NCBI RefSeq assembly: GCF_900091525.1
Contig: NZ_FMCU01000001.1
Location: 248,001 to 312,000 of the forward strand
DNA length: 64,000 nt
Source of the DNA: Micromonospora matsumotoense
Lineage (GTDB): Bacteria > Actinomycetota > Actinomycetes > Mycobacteriales > Micromonosporaceae
Reading direction: 5' to 3'
How positions within the stretch are numbered: position 1 is the stretch's first letter; each line of letters begins with the position of its first letter. Below the pieces are notes generated by a model. That model searched no databases and was not told the DNA's origin. It saw only the letters and a program-made list of their open reading frames with translations. Below, in pieces: positions 18,760 to 28,076 of the stretch. Made by a program: the position numbers and the translations under genes.

Positions 18760-19626
18760 GTGGACGACGACGAGCGGGTGCTCCGGCGCCGGGTGGGCGA
18801 CACCGAGGCACGACGGGCCAACCGCGGCTGGTGGGACGCCGATGCCGACGACTACCAGGCCGAGCACGGCGCGTTCCTGGGCGAGGTGGACTTCCGCTGG
18901 TGCCCGGAGGGGCTGCGCGAGTCCGAAGCGCGGCTGCTCGGCGACGTGGCCGGGCGGCGGGTCCTGGAGGTCGGCTGCGGAGCGGCGTCCTGCGCCCGCT
19001 GGCTGGCCACCCAGGGGGCGAGCCCGGTCGCCTTCGACCTCTCCGCCGGAATGCTGCGGCATGCCGCCCGCGCCGCCGGCACCACCGGGGTACGCGTGCC
19101 GCTGGTGCAGGCCGACGCGCTGGCCCTGCCGTTCGCCGAGGCATCCTTCGACATCGCCTGCACGGCCTTCGGCGCGATCCCGTTCGTCGACGACTCGGCA
19201 GCCCTGATGGCCGAGGTGCACCGGGTGCTGCGCCCCGGCGGGCGCTGGGTCTTCTCGGTGACCCACCCGATGCGCTGGGTCTTCCTGGACGACCCCGGTG
19301 AGGGCGGGCTGACCGCCGTGCACTCGTACTTCGACCGCTCGCCCTACGTGGAGCAGGACGAACGGGGGGTGGCCAGCTACGTCGAGCAGCACCGGACGCT
19401 CGGTGACCGGATCCGCGAGCTGATCGACGCGGGCTTCCGCCTGCTGGACCTGGTGGAGCCGGAGTGGCCGGCCGGACACCGGGAGACGTGGGGGCAGTGG
19501 AGCCCGCTGCGCGGACGACTCTTCCCCGGCACCGCCATCTTCGTCACCGAGAAGCCCGCCGGCAGCTACCCGGCCGGTGCTGCGCATCGCTCCGGACGGG
19601 CAGGCACGGCGTCGGAGTCGGGCTGA
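18760..19626 (+). CDS. class I SAM-dependent methyltransferase
   Basis: A 288-aa methyltransferase. Motif I is VLEVGCGAASCARWLA (about residues 68-83), followed by an acidic loop VAFDLSAGMLRHA, motif IV DIACTAFGAIPFV and post-motif LRPGGRWVFSVTHPMRW. This is the Methyltransf_11/UbiE-like small-molecule class; the substrate is unknown. It starts at GTG 18760 (MDDDERVLRRRVGDTEARRANRGWW), a common actinobacterial N-terminus for this group. The final residues after VTEKPAG look unstructured. Confidence 0.88.
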   Translation: MDDDERVLRRRVGDTEARRANRGWWDADADDYQAEHGAFLGEVDFRWCPEGLRESEARLLGDVAGRRVLEVGCGAASCARWLATQGASPVAFDLSAGMLRHAARAAGTTGVRVPLVQADALALPFAEASFDIACTAFGAIPFVDDSAALMAEVHRVLRPGGRWVFSVTHPMRWVFLDDPGEGGLTAVHSYFDRSPYVEQDERGVASYVEQHRTLGDRIRELIDAGFRLLDLVEPEWPAGHRETWGQWSPLRGRLFPGTAIFVTEKPAGSYPAGAAHRSGRAGTASESG

Positions 19627-19832
19627 GCGCCACCACCGGCCGCCGGCCGAACGGGTCGAACCGTTGGACCACACGCTGCCGACCGCCGAGCCAGGCCCGG
19701 TGACGCACCACCCGGCCCGACCTGACCGTTTCGGTGGATCGCCGTCGGGTACGCGGCGGTCATGGCCGAGCAGAGGTTCCGCAGCCACCACGTCGGCCCC
19801 CGACGTCGTCCACTGGCCGGAGGCGGTGCGCG

Positions 19833-20180
19833 ATGAGCCGGGCTGACGATCCGCAGCAGACCTACCGGGAGTTCACCGAGGCGGTCAACATGCGGCCCGG
19901 CGAGCTGTCCTCGTGGTTGCAGACGGCGGAGTCCAAGCAGGTCGGCTCGCACAAGGGTGGCCGGTCAGGTGGCGGCGAATCGGTCGGCCACTCGTCCGGT
20001 CGGCGGATCGTCGACCTGCTCCGCCGCAAGCGGGCCGAACTCTCCGCCGCCGACTACCAGCACATGCGCACGGTGATCGGGTACGTGCACCGGCACCTGG
20101 CGCAGCGACCCGCCGGCGACGTCCGGGACACGAAGTGGCGCTGGTCGCTGATGAACTGGGGGCATGACCCGCTGCGATGA
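19833..20180 (+). CDS. DUF3140 domain protein
   Basis: A 115-aa protein with the DUF3140 pattern: FTEAVNMRPGELSSWLQTAESKQVG, SSGRRIVDLLRRKRAELSAADYQHMRTVIGYVHRHL, and a C-terminal WRWSLMNWGHDPLR. It is a small, charged, mostly helical protein of unknown role, common in actinobacteria. ATG 19833 is supported by GGAGG about 10 bases upstream. Nothing in the neighbourhood suggests a partner; the region after it is a degenerate repeat. Confidence 0.8.
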   Translation: MSRADDPQQTYREFTEAVNMRPGELSSWLQTAESKQVGSHKGGRSGGGESVGHSSGRRIVDLLRRKRAELSAADYQHMRTVIGYVHRHLAQRPAGDVRDTKWRWSLMNWGHDPLR

Positions 20181-20229
20181 CCGGCGCCGGTCGCCCCGAG
20201 GCCCAGCCGCCAACCTGGAACGCGAAGCC

Positions 20230-20390
20230 GGGCTCGGACAGCGGGAAATCCGACGCAGACCGCGAGATCAGGCCGGGACAGCGGGGCGTCCGACACGGAC
20301 GGCGAAGTCAGGCCGGGACAGCGGAGCCAGATCGGGGCGGCGAAGTCAGGCCGAGCCGACGGGTGTCAGGCCAGGGCGGCGAAGTCGACG
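20230..20390. repeat. degenerate tandem repeat after the DUF3140 gene
   Basis: Four or five imperfect copies of a unit like GCGAAGTCAGGCCGGGACAG lie between the DUF3140 gene and the end of the cysteine hydrolase gene, reaching into the latter's last codons. Confidence 0.7.
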
Positions 20391-20926
20391 TCTTTCGCCT
20401 CGACCGTGCCGGCCGTGCGTCCCGGGGCCGTCTGGTGGGCCCAGTAGAGGTTGGTGTGCGCGACGACCTGCTCGGGCGGTGGAGCCCCCCACGCCGTCCG
20501 GTCCTGCGTGGTGTGGGCGTCGCCCACCAGCGTGGTGTCGTAGCCCCGGACGAACGCGCCGTGCAGCGTCGACCGGACGCATGCGTCGGTCTCCGCACCG
20601 GCCACCACGAGTCGCCCGACCCCCAGCCCGGCCAGCACCGACTCCAGCGGGGTGTCCTCGAAGGAGTCGCCGTGGTGCTTCTCGACCAGCGGCTCGGCCT
20701 CGCCGGGGACCAACTCGGGGACGATCCGCCAGTCGTCGCATCCCCGGACGAGTTGGGCGTCGGAGTGCTGCACCCAGATGACCGGCACCCCCTCGTGTCG
20801 GGCCCGCTGCACCAGTGCGCCCACGATGCCGACGACGTCGTCCCGCCGGTACGTCCCCGCGACGACGCCGTTCTGCACGTCGACGACGAGCAGCGCGGTG
20901 TGCGGCCGGTTGTGGAGTGTGGTCAT
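20366..20926 (-). CDS. cysteine hydrolase, isochorismatase family
   Basis: A 186-aa protein with the family's Asp-Lys-Cys triad: Asp in LLVVDVQNGV (about residue 16), Lys in VEKHHGDSF (about 83), and Cys in AETDACVRSTLHGAF (about 116). The cis-peptide region GLGVGRLVVAGAETD is intact. Family members are nicotinamidases, isochorismatases and N-carbamoyl hydrolases; the substrate cannot be set from sequence. ATG 20926 follows GGGGGA. The last residues (KDVDFAALA) lie over the neighbouring tandem repeat, so the C-terminus may have been altered by it. Confidence 0.87.
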   Translation of the reverse strand: MTTLHNRPHTALLVVDVQNGVVAGTYRRDDVVGIVGALVQRARHEGVPVIWVQHSDAQLVRGCDDWRIVPELVPGEAEPLVEKHHGDSFEDTPLESVLAGLGVGRLVVAGAETDACVRSTLHGAFVRGYDTTLVGDAHTTQDRTAWGAPPPEQVVAHTNLYWAHQTAPGRTAGTVEAKDVDFAALA

Positions 20927-21721
20927 GTCTCCCCCTGGTCCCGATCGAGCCGGTCAGAATTCCACTGGTCAGGTCGAACGCGCTGCCCAGCACGCTAGCC
21001 CGACCCTCCGACAGACCACCCGTACGCCGCTCGTCCGTGGTGGAAGGCCGCCGACATGCCGACGGACCACGCCCCCGCCCACCCGTGGTGGACGCCGTTG
21101 AGTGCCGACGGATGACACACCCCCGGTCCACCCGCGTGGACACCGCTGAGGGCACCGCGAGCCCGGTCCACCCGCGTGGACACCACTGAGGGGCACCCCG
21201 AGCCCGGTCCACCGCCGGATCAGCCGGCCACCCCGCCCGCGATGTGGTGTTCGTGCCGCTGATCCCGCCACCGCGTGCGGACCCCCGCGACGCGATCCAC
21301 CTCCGGACATGGTTACCACCGCGAGCGATATGCCGCTGGGGCATGGTTACCACCGCGAGCGATATGCCGCTGGGGCATGAATATGACAGCGCGGCATAAC
21401 GACTTCCGGAAGCACATAGCCCCGGCCGACCCGCAACGGACAACAGTCGGAGGACACCCTCGTCCCGGTCGACACCCGGGCGCCGTCGTCGCGCCCCCGG
21501 CCGACCCGCGACGGACAACAGGCGGCGGGCACCACCGGTCCGCACCGCGAACCGGACCCGTCACTCCCCGAACAGCCGATCACCGGGCCAACCGGCGGCG
21601 AAGGGCTACGGATCAACGGGCACTGGACCAACCAGCCCACCGGGCCGACCAGCCGACCAGCCGACCTCGGCCACCGGGCCGATCAGCCAAACGGGCCCAC
21701 CGGGCCGAAGGGCCAACGGGA
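20927..21721. other. 795-bp gene-free spacer filled with several repeat families
   Basis: No supported gene. In order: imperfect copies of a 40-bp unit around the inverted repeat GTCCACCCGCGTGGAC (about 21070-21215); two perfect 34-bp copies (21308-21375); a palindrome-like end (21363-21398); two copies of CCCGGCCGACCCGC(A/G)ACGGACA (near 21421 and 21497); and a degenerate ACCGGGCCGA-type repeat up to the polA stop. Confidence 0.8.
21308..21375. repeat. 34-bp direct repeat, two perfect tandem copies
   Basis: Each copy begins CATGGTTACCACCGCGAGCG and ends ATATGCCGCTGGGG (21308-21341, 21342-21375). A third start (CATGA) follows and leads into a sequence resembling the palindrome at 52551. Confidence 0.95.
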
Positions 21722-24430
21722 CTAATGGTCGGCGCTGTTCCAGTCCCGGCCTTCGCCGACGGAGACCTCCAGCGGCACCGACAGCGGGTACGCGGCACCC
21801 ATCTCCTGTCGGACCAGCGCCTCCAACGCCTCCCGCTCATCGGGGGCGACCTCGAAGACCAACTCGTCGTGCACCTGGAGCAGCATCCGGGACCGCAGCC
21901 CGGCGTCGCGCACCGCGGTGTCGACGCGCAGCATGGCGACCTTGATGATGTCGGCCGCCGAGCCCTGGATGGGGGCGTTCAGCGCCATCCGCTCGGCCAT
22001 GTCCCGGCGTTGCCGGTTGTCGCTCACCAGGTCGGGCAGGTAGCGGCGGCGACCCAGGACGGTGGAGGTGTAGCCGTCCTGACGGGCCCGGGCCACCACC
22101 TCGTGCAGGTAGTCGCGCACCCCGCCGAAGCCGGCGAAGTAGTTGTCCATCAGCCCTCGGGCCTCCTCGGCGGTGATGCCGAGCTGCTGGGACAGGCCGA
22201 ACGCGCTCAGCCCGTACGCCAGGCCGTAGTTCATCGCCTTGATCTTGCGGCGCTGGTCGGCGGTGACCTCGCCGACCGGGACCTCGAAGACCGAGGACGC
22301 GGTGGCGGCGTGGAAGTCGTGGCCGGAGTTGAACGCCTCGATCAGCGCCTCGTCCAGGGACAGGTGCGCCATGATCCGCATCTCGATCTGGCTGTAGTCG
22401 GCGGTGAGCAACGTCTGGTAGCCGTCGCCCACCACGAAGGCCCGGCGGATGCGCCGGCCCTCCTCGGTGCGGATCGGGATGTTCTGGAGATTCGGGTCGG
22501 TGGAGGAGAGTCGGCCGGTGGCCGCCACGGTCTGCTTGAACGTGGTGTGGATGCGGCCGTCATCGGCCACCGACTTGAGCAGGCCGTCGACGGTGGTCTT
22601 GAGCTTCGCCACGTCCCGGTGGCGCAGCAGGTGCTCCAGCACCGGGTGCGGGTTCTGCGCGTGCAGCCACTGGAGCGCGTCGGCGTCGGTGGTGTAGCCG
22701 GTCTTGATCTTCTTGGTCTTCGGTAGCCCCAGCTCGCCGAAGAGCAGTTCCTGGAGCTGCTTGGGCGAGCCCAGGTTGAACTCCCGCCCCACGGCGGCGT
22801 ACGCGCTCTGCGCGGCGGACTTCACCTCGCCCGCGAAGTGCGCCTCCAGCTCCTGGAGATAGTCCAGGTCGGCGCCGATGCCGACGCGCTGCATCGCGGC
22901 GAGCACCTCGGACAGCGGCAGCTCCACCTCGGCCATCAACCGGGCGGACTGCTCGCCGTCGCGGGACAGCTCGGCGTCGATCGCGTCGGCCAGGTCGAGG
23001 GTGGCCCGCGCCTGGAGCATCAGGTTCTGCTCGGCCTCGCCGTCGTCACCGAGGCCGTCGAAGGTGAGCTGCCCGGTCTCCGGCGCGTCGACCCGCAGCT
23101 CGCGGTGCAGATAGCGCAGCGCCAGATCGGTCAGGTCGTAGGAGCGCTGGTCGGGACGGGCCAGGTAGGCGGCGACCTCGGTGTCCCGGGCGACGCCGGC
23201 CAGGGACCAGCCACGTGCGGCGAACGCGAGCCGGGCGTGCTTGCTGTCGTGCAGCACCTTCGGCTGCTGCGGGTCGGCCAGCCAGCCGGCCAGGGCGCGT
23301 TCGTCGTCCTCGGCCAGCGTCGTCGGGTCGAGCCACGCCGCCGGACCGCTGGCCAGCGCGAACGCCAGTGCCTCCAGCTGCGGCTCGTACCGCTCGCGGG
23401 GTTCCTTCGGCTTGGCCGGCGTCTTCACCGCCACGCCGACCTGGGTGCCGACCGGGGCGTGCGTGGCCAGCCAGCCGCTCAACGCGCCGGGCGCGGTGAG
23501 CACCTCGGCGGTCAGGTCGAAGCCCGCCTCGGCCTCCGGCTCCACCGCCTCCAGGTACTGGTAGAGCCGGTCGCGCAGAATGCGGAACTGGAGGGTGTCG
23601 AACACCTGGTGCACGGCCTCCCGGTCCCAGCCCTGCCAGCGGGCGTCCTCGGGACGGACCGGCAGCTCCAGGTCGGAGACCAGGCAGTTGATCTCGTAGT
23701 TGCGGATCACGTCGGCGAGCCGCTCGCGCAGGCTGTCGCCGGCCTTGCCCTTGATCTCGTCGGCGTGGGCGATCACGCCCTCGACCCCGCCGTACGTGGT
23801 GATCCACTTGGCGGCCGTCTTGGGGCCGACGCCGGGGATGCCGGGCAGGTTGTCGCTGGTCTCGCCGACCAGCGCGGCCAGGTCGCGGTAGCGCTGCGGG
23901 CCCACGCCGTACTTCGCCTCGATCGCGGCCGGGTCCATCCGGGCCAGGTCGGAGACGCCCTTGCGGGGGTAGAGCACGGTCACGGTGTCGCCGACGAGCT
24001 GGAAGGCGTCCCGGTCGCCGGTGCTGATCAGCACCTGCATGCCCTGGTCGCGAGCCTGGCAGGCGAGGGTGGCGATGACGTCGTCGGCCTCGTAGCCCGG
24101 TTGCTCGACGACCGGGATGCGCAGCGCGTCGAGGACCTCCTTGACCAGGCTGACCTGACCCTTGAAGTCGGCCGGGGTCTCGCTGCGGCCGGCCTTGTAC
24201 TCCGCGTACTTCTCGGTGCGGAAGGAGTGCCGGGACACGTCGAAGGCGACCACGATGTGGGTCGGCTGCTCGTCGCGGAGCACGTTGATCAGCATCGAGG
24301 TGAAGCCGTAGACCGCGTTGGTCGGCTGCCCGGTCGTGGTGGAGAAGTTCTCCACCGGCAGAGCGAAGAACGCCCGGTATGCCAGGGAGTGTCCGTCGAC
24401 GAGAAGCAGGCGCGGCGTCGTAGCTGTCAC
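21722..24430 (-). CDS. polA: DNA polymerase I
   Basis: A 902-aa protein. Residues 1-300 are the 5' nuclease (RLLLVDGHSLAYRAFFALP, GYEADDVIATLA, ISTGDRDAFQLV, GVGPKTAAKWI). About 320-500 is a 3'-5' exonuclease-like fold without the catalytic acids (the D-x-E motif is replaced by VGVAVK). About 520-902 is the polymerase with motif A DYSQIEMRIMAHLS, motif B RRKIKAMNYGLAYG and motif C QVHDELVFEV. It fills gaps in repair and removes RNA primers. The GTG start (24430) gives MTATTPRLLLVDG. It is separated from the transporter block upstream by a terminator. Confidence 0.97.
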   Translation of the reverse strand: MTATTPRLLLVDGHSLAYRAFFALPVENFSTTTGQPTNAVYGFTSMLINVLRDEQPTHIVVAFDVSRHSFRTEKYAEYKAGRSETPADFKGQVSLVKEVLDALRIPVVEQPGYEADDVIATLACQARDQGMQVLISTGDRDAFQLVGDTVTVLYPRKGVSDLARMDPAAIEAKYGVGPQRYRDLAALVGETSDNLPGIPGVGPKTAAKWITTYGGVEGVIAHADEIKGKAGDSLRERLADVIRNYEINCLVSDLELPVRPEDARWQGWDREAVHQVFDTLQFRILRDRLYQYLEAVEPEAEAGFDLTAEVLTAPGALSGWLATHAPVGTQVGVAVKTPAKPKEPRERYEPQLEALAFALASGPAAWLDPTTLAEDDERALAGWLADPQQPKVLHDSKHARLAFAARGWSLAGVARDTEVAAYLARPDQRSYDLTDLALRYLHRELRVDAPETGQLTFDGLGDDGEAEQNLMLQARATLDLADAIDAELSRDGEQSARLMAEVELPLSEVLAAMQRVGIGADLDYLQELEAHFAGEVKSAAQSAYAAVGREFNLGSPKQLQELLFGELGLPKTKKIKTGYTTDADALQWLHAQNPHPVLEHLLRHRDVAKLKTTVDGLLKSVADDGRIHTTFKQTVAATGRLSSTDPNLQNIPIRTEEGRRIRRAFVVGDGYQTLLTADYSQIEMRIMAHLSLDEALIEAFNSGHDFHAATASSVFEVPVGEVTADQRRKIKAMNYGLAYGLSAFGLSQQLGITAEEARGLMDNYFAGFGGVRDYLHEVVARARQDGYTSTVLGRRRYLPDLVSDNRQRRDMAERMALNAPIQGSAADIIKVAMLRVDTAVRDAGLRSRMLLQVHDELVFEVAPDEREALEALVRQEMGAAYPLSVPLEVSVGEGRDWNSADH

Positions 24431-24548
24431 GGCAGCGACTCTAGTCCGTACCCCCGACAAGGCCGGGCGGCGGCACGGGCGCGCCCCGTGGTGGCCACCG
24501 GACCGGGACGGACCCCGGACCCGGGGCGCGGGCATAACGGGACAGAAA

Positions 24549-24590
24549 CGGCGGCCCGACGCGGTGGGGTGACACCGCAGCGGGCCGCCG
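24549..24590 (-). terminator. terminator after the transporter block
   Basis: Arms 24549-24558 and 24581-24590 (10 bp), a two-base internal loop, and inner arms 24561-24566 and 24573-24578 lie 13 bp after the stop of the ATPase gene. Confidence 0.75.
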
Positions 24591-24602
24591 TCGGGCCAAC
24601 GG

Positions 24603-25436
24603 TCAGAGCACCTTGGCCAGGAACGCCCTGGTCCGCTCGTGCTGCGGGTTGGCGATCACCTCGCGCGGGTCGCCGGCCTCGACGACCACGCCGCCGTCCA
24701 TGAAGACCAGCGTGTCGCCGACCTCCCGGGCGAAGCCGATCTCGTGGGTCACCACGATCATGGTCATCCCGTCCCGGGCCAGGTCCTTCATCACGTCGAG
24801 GACCTCACCGACCAGTTCCGGGTCGAGCGCGCTGGTCGGCTCGTCGAAGAGCATCAGCTTCGGCCGCATGGCCAGCGCGCGGGCGATCGCCACCCGCTGC
24901 TGTTGCCCGCCGGAGAGCTGACCCGGGTACGCCCCGAGCTTGTCGCCCAGCCCCACCCGCTCCAGCAGCTGCGCGGCCCGTTCCCGGGCCGCCGCCTTCT
25001 TCTCCCGGCCCAGCAGCACCGGAGCCTCGACCACGTTGCCCAGCACCGTCATATGCGGGAAGAGGTTGAACCGCTGGAACACCATGCCGATCGCCCGGCG
25101 CTGCGCGGCCACCTCCTTCTCCCGCATCTCGTGCAGCCTGCCGCCGCGCTCCCGGTAGCCGATCAGGTCGCCGTCGACCCGGATCGAGCCGGCGTTGATC
25201 TTCTCCAGGTGGTTGATGCAGCGCAGGAAGGTCGACTTGCCGGAGCCGGAGGGCCCCAGCAGGCAGCACACCTCGCCGGCCCGGACCTCCAGGTCGATGC
25301 CCTTGAGCACCTCCAGGGAGCCGAACGACTTGTGCACCTGCTCGGCCCGGACCATCAGCCCGGACCCGTCGGCCGGCGCACCGGCCCGCGACTCGGCGGC
25401 CGGCGCGCCCGGCTGGCCGGGAATCAGCTCACTCAT
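24603..25436 (-). CDS. polar amino-acid ABC transporter ATP-binding protein (GlnQ/HisP type)
   Basis: A 277-aa ATPase. Walker A is GPSGSGKS, the Q-loop is [17 protein letters not shown], the signature is [17 protein letters not shown], Walker B is [14 protein letters not shown] and the H-loop is VVTHE. This is the PAAT family pattern (amino-acid importers); a 25-residue variable N-terminus precedes it. ATG 25436 overlaps the permease stop by four bases (ATGA), so the two are translationally coupled. A much longer open frame upstream runs through the permease gene and is not real. Confidence 0.93.
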   Translation of the reverse strand: MSELIPGQPGAPAAESRAGAPADGSGLMVRAEQVHKSFGSLEVLKGIDLEVRAGEVCCLLGPSGSGKSTFLRCINHLEKINAGSIRVDGDLIGYRERGGRLHEMREKEVAAQRRAIGMVFQRFNLFPHMTVLGNVVEAPVLLGREKKAAARERAAQLLERVGLGDKLGAYPGQLSGGQQQRVAIARALAMRPKLMLFDEPTSALDPELVGEVLDVMKDLARDGMTMIVVTHEIGFAREVGDTLVFMDGGVVVEAGDPREVIANPQHERTRAFLAKVL

Positions 25437-26422
25437 GCCGGACCCACCGTCCCCGAATTGCCGCCGCCACCGGTCTCCGCCGCCATCCCGCGCAACCGCA
25501 GCCGGGCCCGACCGGCGGGGCCGTAGCCCTTGCCGAAGTGCCGCTCCAGGAAGTACTGCCCGACCAGCAGGATGCTGGTCAGGAAGAGGTACCACAGGCA
25601 GGCGGCCACGTACATCGGGAAGATCTGGAAGGTCCGCTTGCCCACCGCGTCGAGCTGGAAGAACAACTCCACGCTCACCGGCACGTAGAGCAGTAGCGAG
25701 GTGTCCTTGAGCATCGCGATGGTCTCGTTGCCGGTCGGCGGGATGATCACCCGCATCGCCTGCGGCAGCACCACCCGGCGCAGCAGCTGACCGCGGCTCA
25801 TGCCCAGCGCCTGGGCCGCCTCGGTCTGCCCCTCGTCGACCGACTGGATGCCGGCGCGGACGATCTCGGCCATGTAGGCCGCCTCGGAGAGCGCCAGCCC
25901 CAGCAGGCCGGCCATGAACCCGGTGAGGATGTCCCGGGAGGAGAAGCCGAACAGCCGCAGGTTGAGGTTGTCGATGCCGAAGAGCTGGCCGAGCTGGGTG
26001 TCGAACGGCACCCCGAACTCGATCCGGCTCCACAGGATGCCGATGTTGCCGAAGACCGCCAGCAGCACCAGCCGGGGCACCGCCCGGAAGAACCAGGTGT
26101 AGAGCCAGGCGACCCCGCGCAGGATCGGATTGTCCGACAGCCGCATCACCGCGACCACCACGCCGAGGGTGACGCCGATGAGCATCGCGCTCACCGTCAT
26201 CAGCACCGTGCCGCGCAGCAGCCCCTCGATGATCGGCGGACGGAACATCTTGTCCGCCATGAACGACCAGTTGAAGGCGGCGTTGGTGACCAGCAGGTGG
26301 ACGAACATGGCGACCAGCACGGCCAGCACGGCGACCGCGACCCAGCGCCCCGGGTGCCGTACGGGCACGGCGCGGAGAGGCTCCGGCCGCGCCCGCACGG
26401 TGGAAGTGTCGTGGGATTCCAT
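25433..26422 (-). CDS. polar amino-acid ABC transporter permease
   Basis: A 329-aa inner-membrane subunit of the His/Glu/Gln type, with about five transmembrane helices and the EAA motif region [33 protein letters not shown] that docks the ATPase. The N-terminal helix [18 protein letters not shown] is preceded by an Arg-rich tail. A C-terminal cytoplasmic extension of about 45 residues is Gly/Arg-rich. It lies six bases from the binding-protein gene and overlaps the ATPase gene. A single permease probably works as a homodimer. Confidence 0.93.
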   Translation of the reverse strand: MESHDTSTVRARPEPLRAVPVRHPGRWVAVAVLAVLVAMFVHLLVTNAAFNWSFMADKMFRPPIIEGLLRGTVLMTVSAMLIGVTLGVVVAVMRLSDNPILRGVAWLYTWFFRAVPRLVLLAVFGNIGILWSRIEFGVPFDTQLGQLFGIDNLNLRLFGFSSRDILTGFMAGLLGLALSEAAYMAEIVRAGIQSVDEGQTEAAQALGMSRGQLLRRVVLPQAMRVIIPPTGNETIAMLKDTSLLLYVPVSVELFFQLDAVGKRTFQIFPMYVAACLWYLFLTSILLVGQYFLERHFGKGYGPAGRARLRLRGMAAETGGGGNSGTVGPA

Positions 26423-26428
26423 GACTGG

Positions 26429-27334
26429 TTACGGGTTGATCGCGGGGTCCGTGATCGCGCCGTCCGCCACCTTCCACTTGTCCAGCACCGACTTGTACGA
26501 CCCGTCGGCGATCAGCGCCTTGGTCGCGTCCCGGACCGCCTCGGCGAACGCCGCCTGGTCCTTGCCGACCACGTAGCCGTACGGGGCGGCCTCGTACTGC
26601 TTGTCGAGCAGTTCGAGGGCATCGTTGGACTGGGTCACCGCGAACACCCCGACCGGGTAGTCGGCGAGCATCGCGTCGTCCTTGCCGGAGACCACCGCGG
26701 CGGTCGCGGCGTCCTGACCGGGGAACTGCTCGATGGTGATCGCCTTCTTGCCGGCGCCGGCGCAGGTCTTGGAGCGCTTCTGGATGTCCTCGACCTGGAC
26801 GGTGTCCTTCTGCACGGCGATCTTCTTGCCGCAGGCGTCGTCGATCTTGATGCCGGCCGGGTTGCCCTTCTTGGTCACCCACTGGGTGCCGACCTGGAAG
26901 TAGCTGACCATGTTGGCCTGCTGCTTGCGCTCGTCGTTGATGGTGAACGACGAGACGCCGACCTCGTACTTGCCGCTGCCGACGCCGGAGATGATGTCGC
27001 CGAACGGCGCGGAGACGAACTCCGCCTTGAGGCCGAGCTTGGCCGCCACGGCGGTGAACAGCTCGACGTCGAAGCCGATGACCGTCTTGCCGTCGGAGTC
27101 CAGGAACTCCGCCGGGGCGTACGTCGAGTCGGTGCCCACGACGATCTTACCGTCGGCCTTGATCGCGGCCGGCACCTTGTCGGCCAGGGAGGTGTCCGCC
27201 GACGCGCTGACCGAGGGACCGCCGCCGGGCTGCTCGGTGCTCTCCTCCTCGCCGCAGGCGGCGAGGGAGAGCAGCAGGACGGCAGCGCCGGCGACGCCGA
27301 GCGCCGCCCGCCGACCGGGGTGGAGCTGGAACAT
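26429..27334 (-). CDS. polar amino-acid ABC transporter substrate-binding lipoprotein
   Basis: A 301-aa family-3 solute-binding protein. The signal peptide ends in a lipobox (LSLAAC, about residues 22-27), so it is anchored outside the membrane. The mature part has the two-lobe pattern with [16 protein letters not shown] and [15 protein letters not shown]; Arg in [16 protein letters not shown] fits the amino-acid carboxylate clamp. The ligand (Glu, Gln, His, Arg and so on) is not fixed by sequence. ATG 27334 has AAAGGAG eight bases upstream. It starts 31 bp after livF, so all eight transporter genes may be cotranscribed. Confidence 0.93.
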   Translation of the reverse strand: MFQLHPGRRAALGVAGAAVLLLSLAACGEEESTEQPGGGPSVSASADTSLADKVPAAIKADGKIVVGTDSTYAPAEFLDSDGKTVIGFDVELFTAVAAKLGLKAEFVSAPFGDIISGVGSGKYEVGVSSFTINDERKQQANMVSYFQVGTQWVTKKGNPAGIKIDDACGKKIAVQKDTVQVEDIQKRSKTCAGAGKKAITIEQFPGQDAATAAVVSGKDDAMLADYPVGVFAVTQSNDALELLDKQYEAAPYGYVVGKDQAAFAEAVRDATKALIADGSYKSVLDKWKVADGAITDPAINP

Positions 27335-27365
27335 TGTGTACTCCTTTGCGAGGGGGGCGACGCGG

Positions 27366-28076
27366 TCAGGCCACGCCGAGGTACGCCTCTTTGACCGACG
27401 GGTCGTGCAGCAGCTCCGCGCCGGTGCCGCTCTTGACGATCCGCCCGGTCTCCAGCACGTACGCCCGGTGGGCCCGGGCGAGGGCCTGCTGCGCGTTCTG
27501 CTCCACCAGCAGGATGGTGGTGCCCTGCTCGTTGATCTCGGTGATGATGGTGAAGATCTGCTGGATCAGCATCGGGGCCAGACCCATCGACGGCTCGTCG
27601 AGCAGCAGCAGCTTGGGTCGGCTCATCAGCGCCCGGCCGACGGCCAGCATCTGCTGCTCGCCGCCGGAGAGGGTGCCCCCGGCCTGCTTGCGCCGCTCGG
27701 CCAGCCGGGGGAACAGCTCCAGCACCCGGTTGAGGTCCTGGGCGATGCCGGCCCGGTCCCGCCGGGTGTAGGCGCCCATGTCGAGGTTCTCCAGCACGCT
27801 CATGCCGGGGAAGATGCCCCGGCCCTCGGGGGCCTGGCACAGCCCCCGCCGGACCCGCAGGTCCGCCCGGAGCTTGGAGATGTCCTCGCCCTCGAAGCGG
27901 ATCGCCCCGGTAGCGATCGGCCGGATGCCGGAGATCGCCCGCATGGTGGTGGACTTGCCGGCGCCGTTCGCGCCGATCAGGGCGACAATCTCGCCCTCGC
28001 CCACGGTCAGGCTGATCCCGTGCAGCGCCTGGATGCGCCCGTACAGCAGGCTGACGTCGTCAATCTCAAGCAGCAT
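27366..28076 (-). CDS. livF: branched-chain amino-acid ABC transporter ATP-binding protein LivF
   Basis: A 236-aa ATPase with Walker A GANGAGKS, signature LSGGEQQMLAVGRALMSRP, Walker B LLLLDEPSMGLAP and the LivF-specific QEI/INEQGTTILLVEQNAQQAL region. It powers uptake through LivH/LivM together with LivG. The ATG start (28076) overlaps the livG stop by 11 bp. Confidence 0.95.
   Translation of the reverse strand: MLLEIDDVSLLYGRIQALHGISLTVGEGEIVALIGANGAGKSTTMRAISGIRPIATGAIRFEGEDISKLRADLRVRRGLCQAPEGRGIFPGMSVLENLDMGAYTRRDRAGIAQDLNRVLELFPRLAERRKQAGGTLSGGEQQMLAVGRALMSRPKLLLLDEPSMGLAPMLIQQIFTIITEINEQGTTILLVEQNAQQALARAHRAYVLETGRIVKSGTGAELLHDPSVKEAYLGVA

Noticed and set aside
24603..26882. 759-codon open frame containing the ATPase
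   Set aside because: Only the last 277 codons are the ATPase; the rest runs through the permease and binding-protein genes in a wrong phase.
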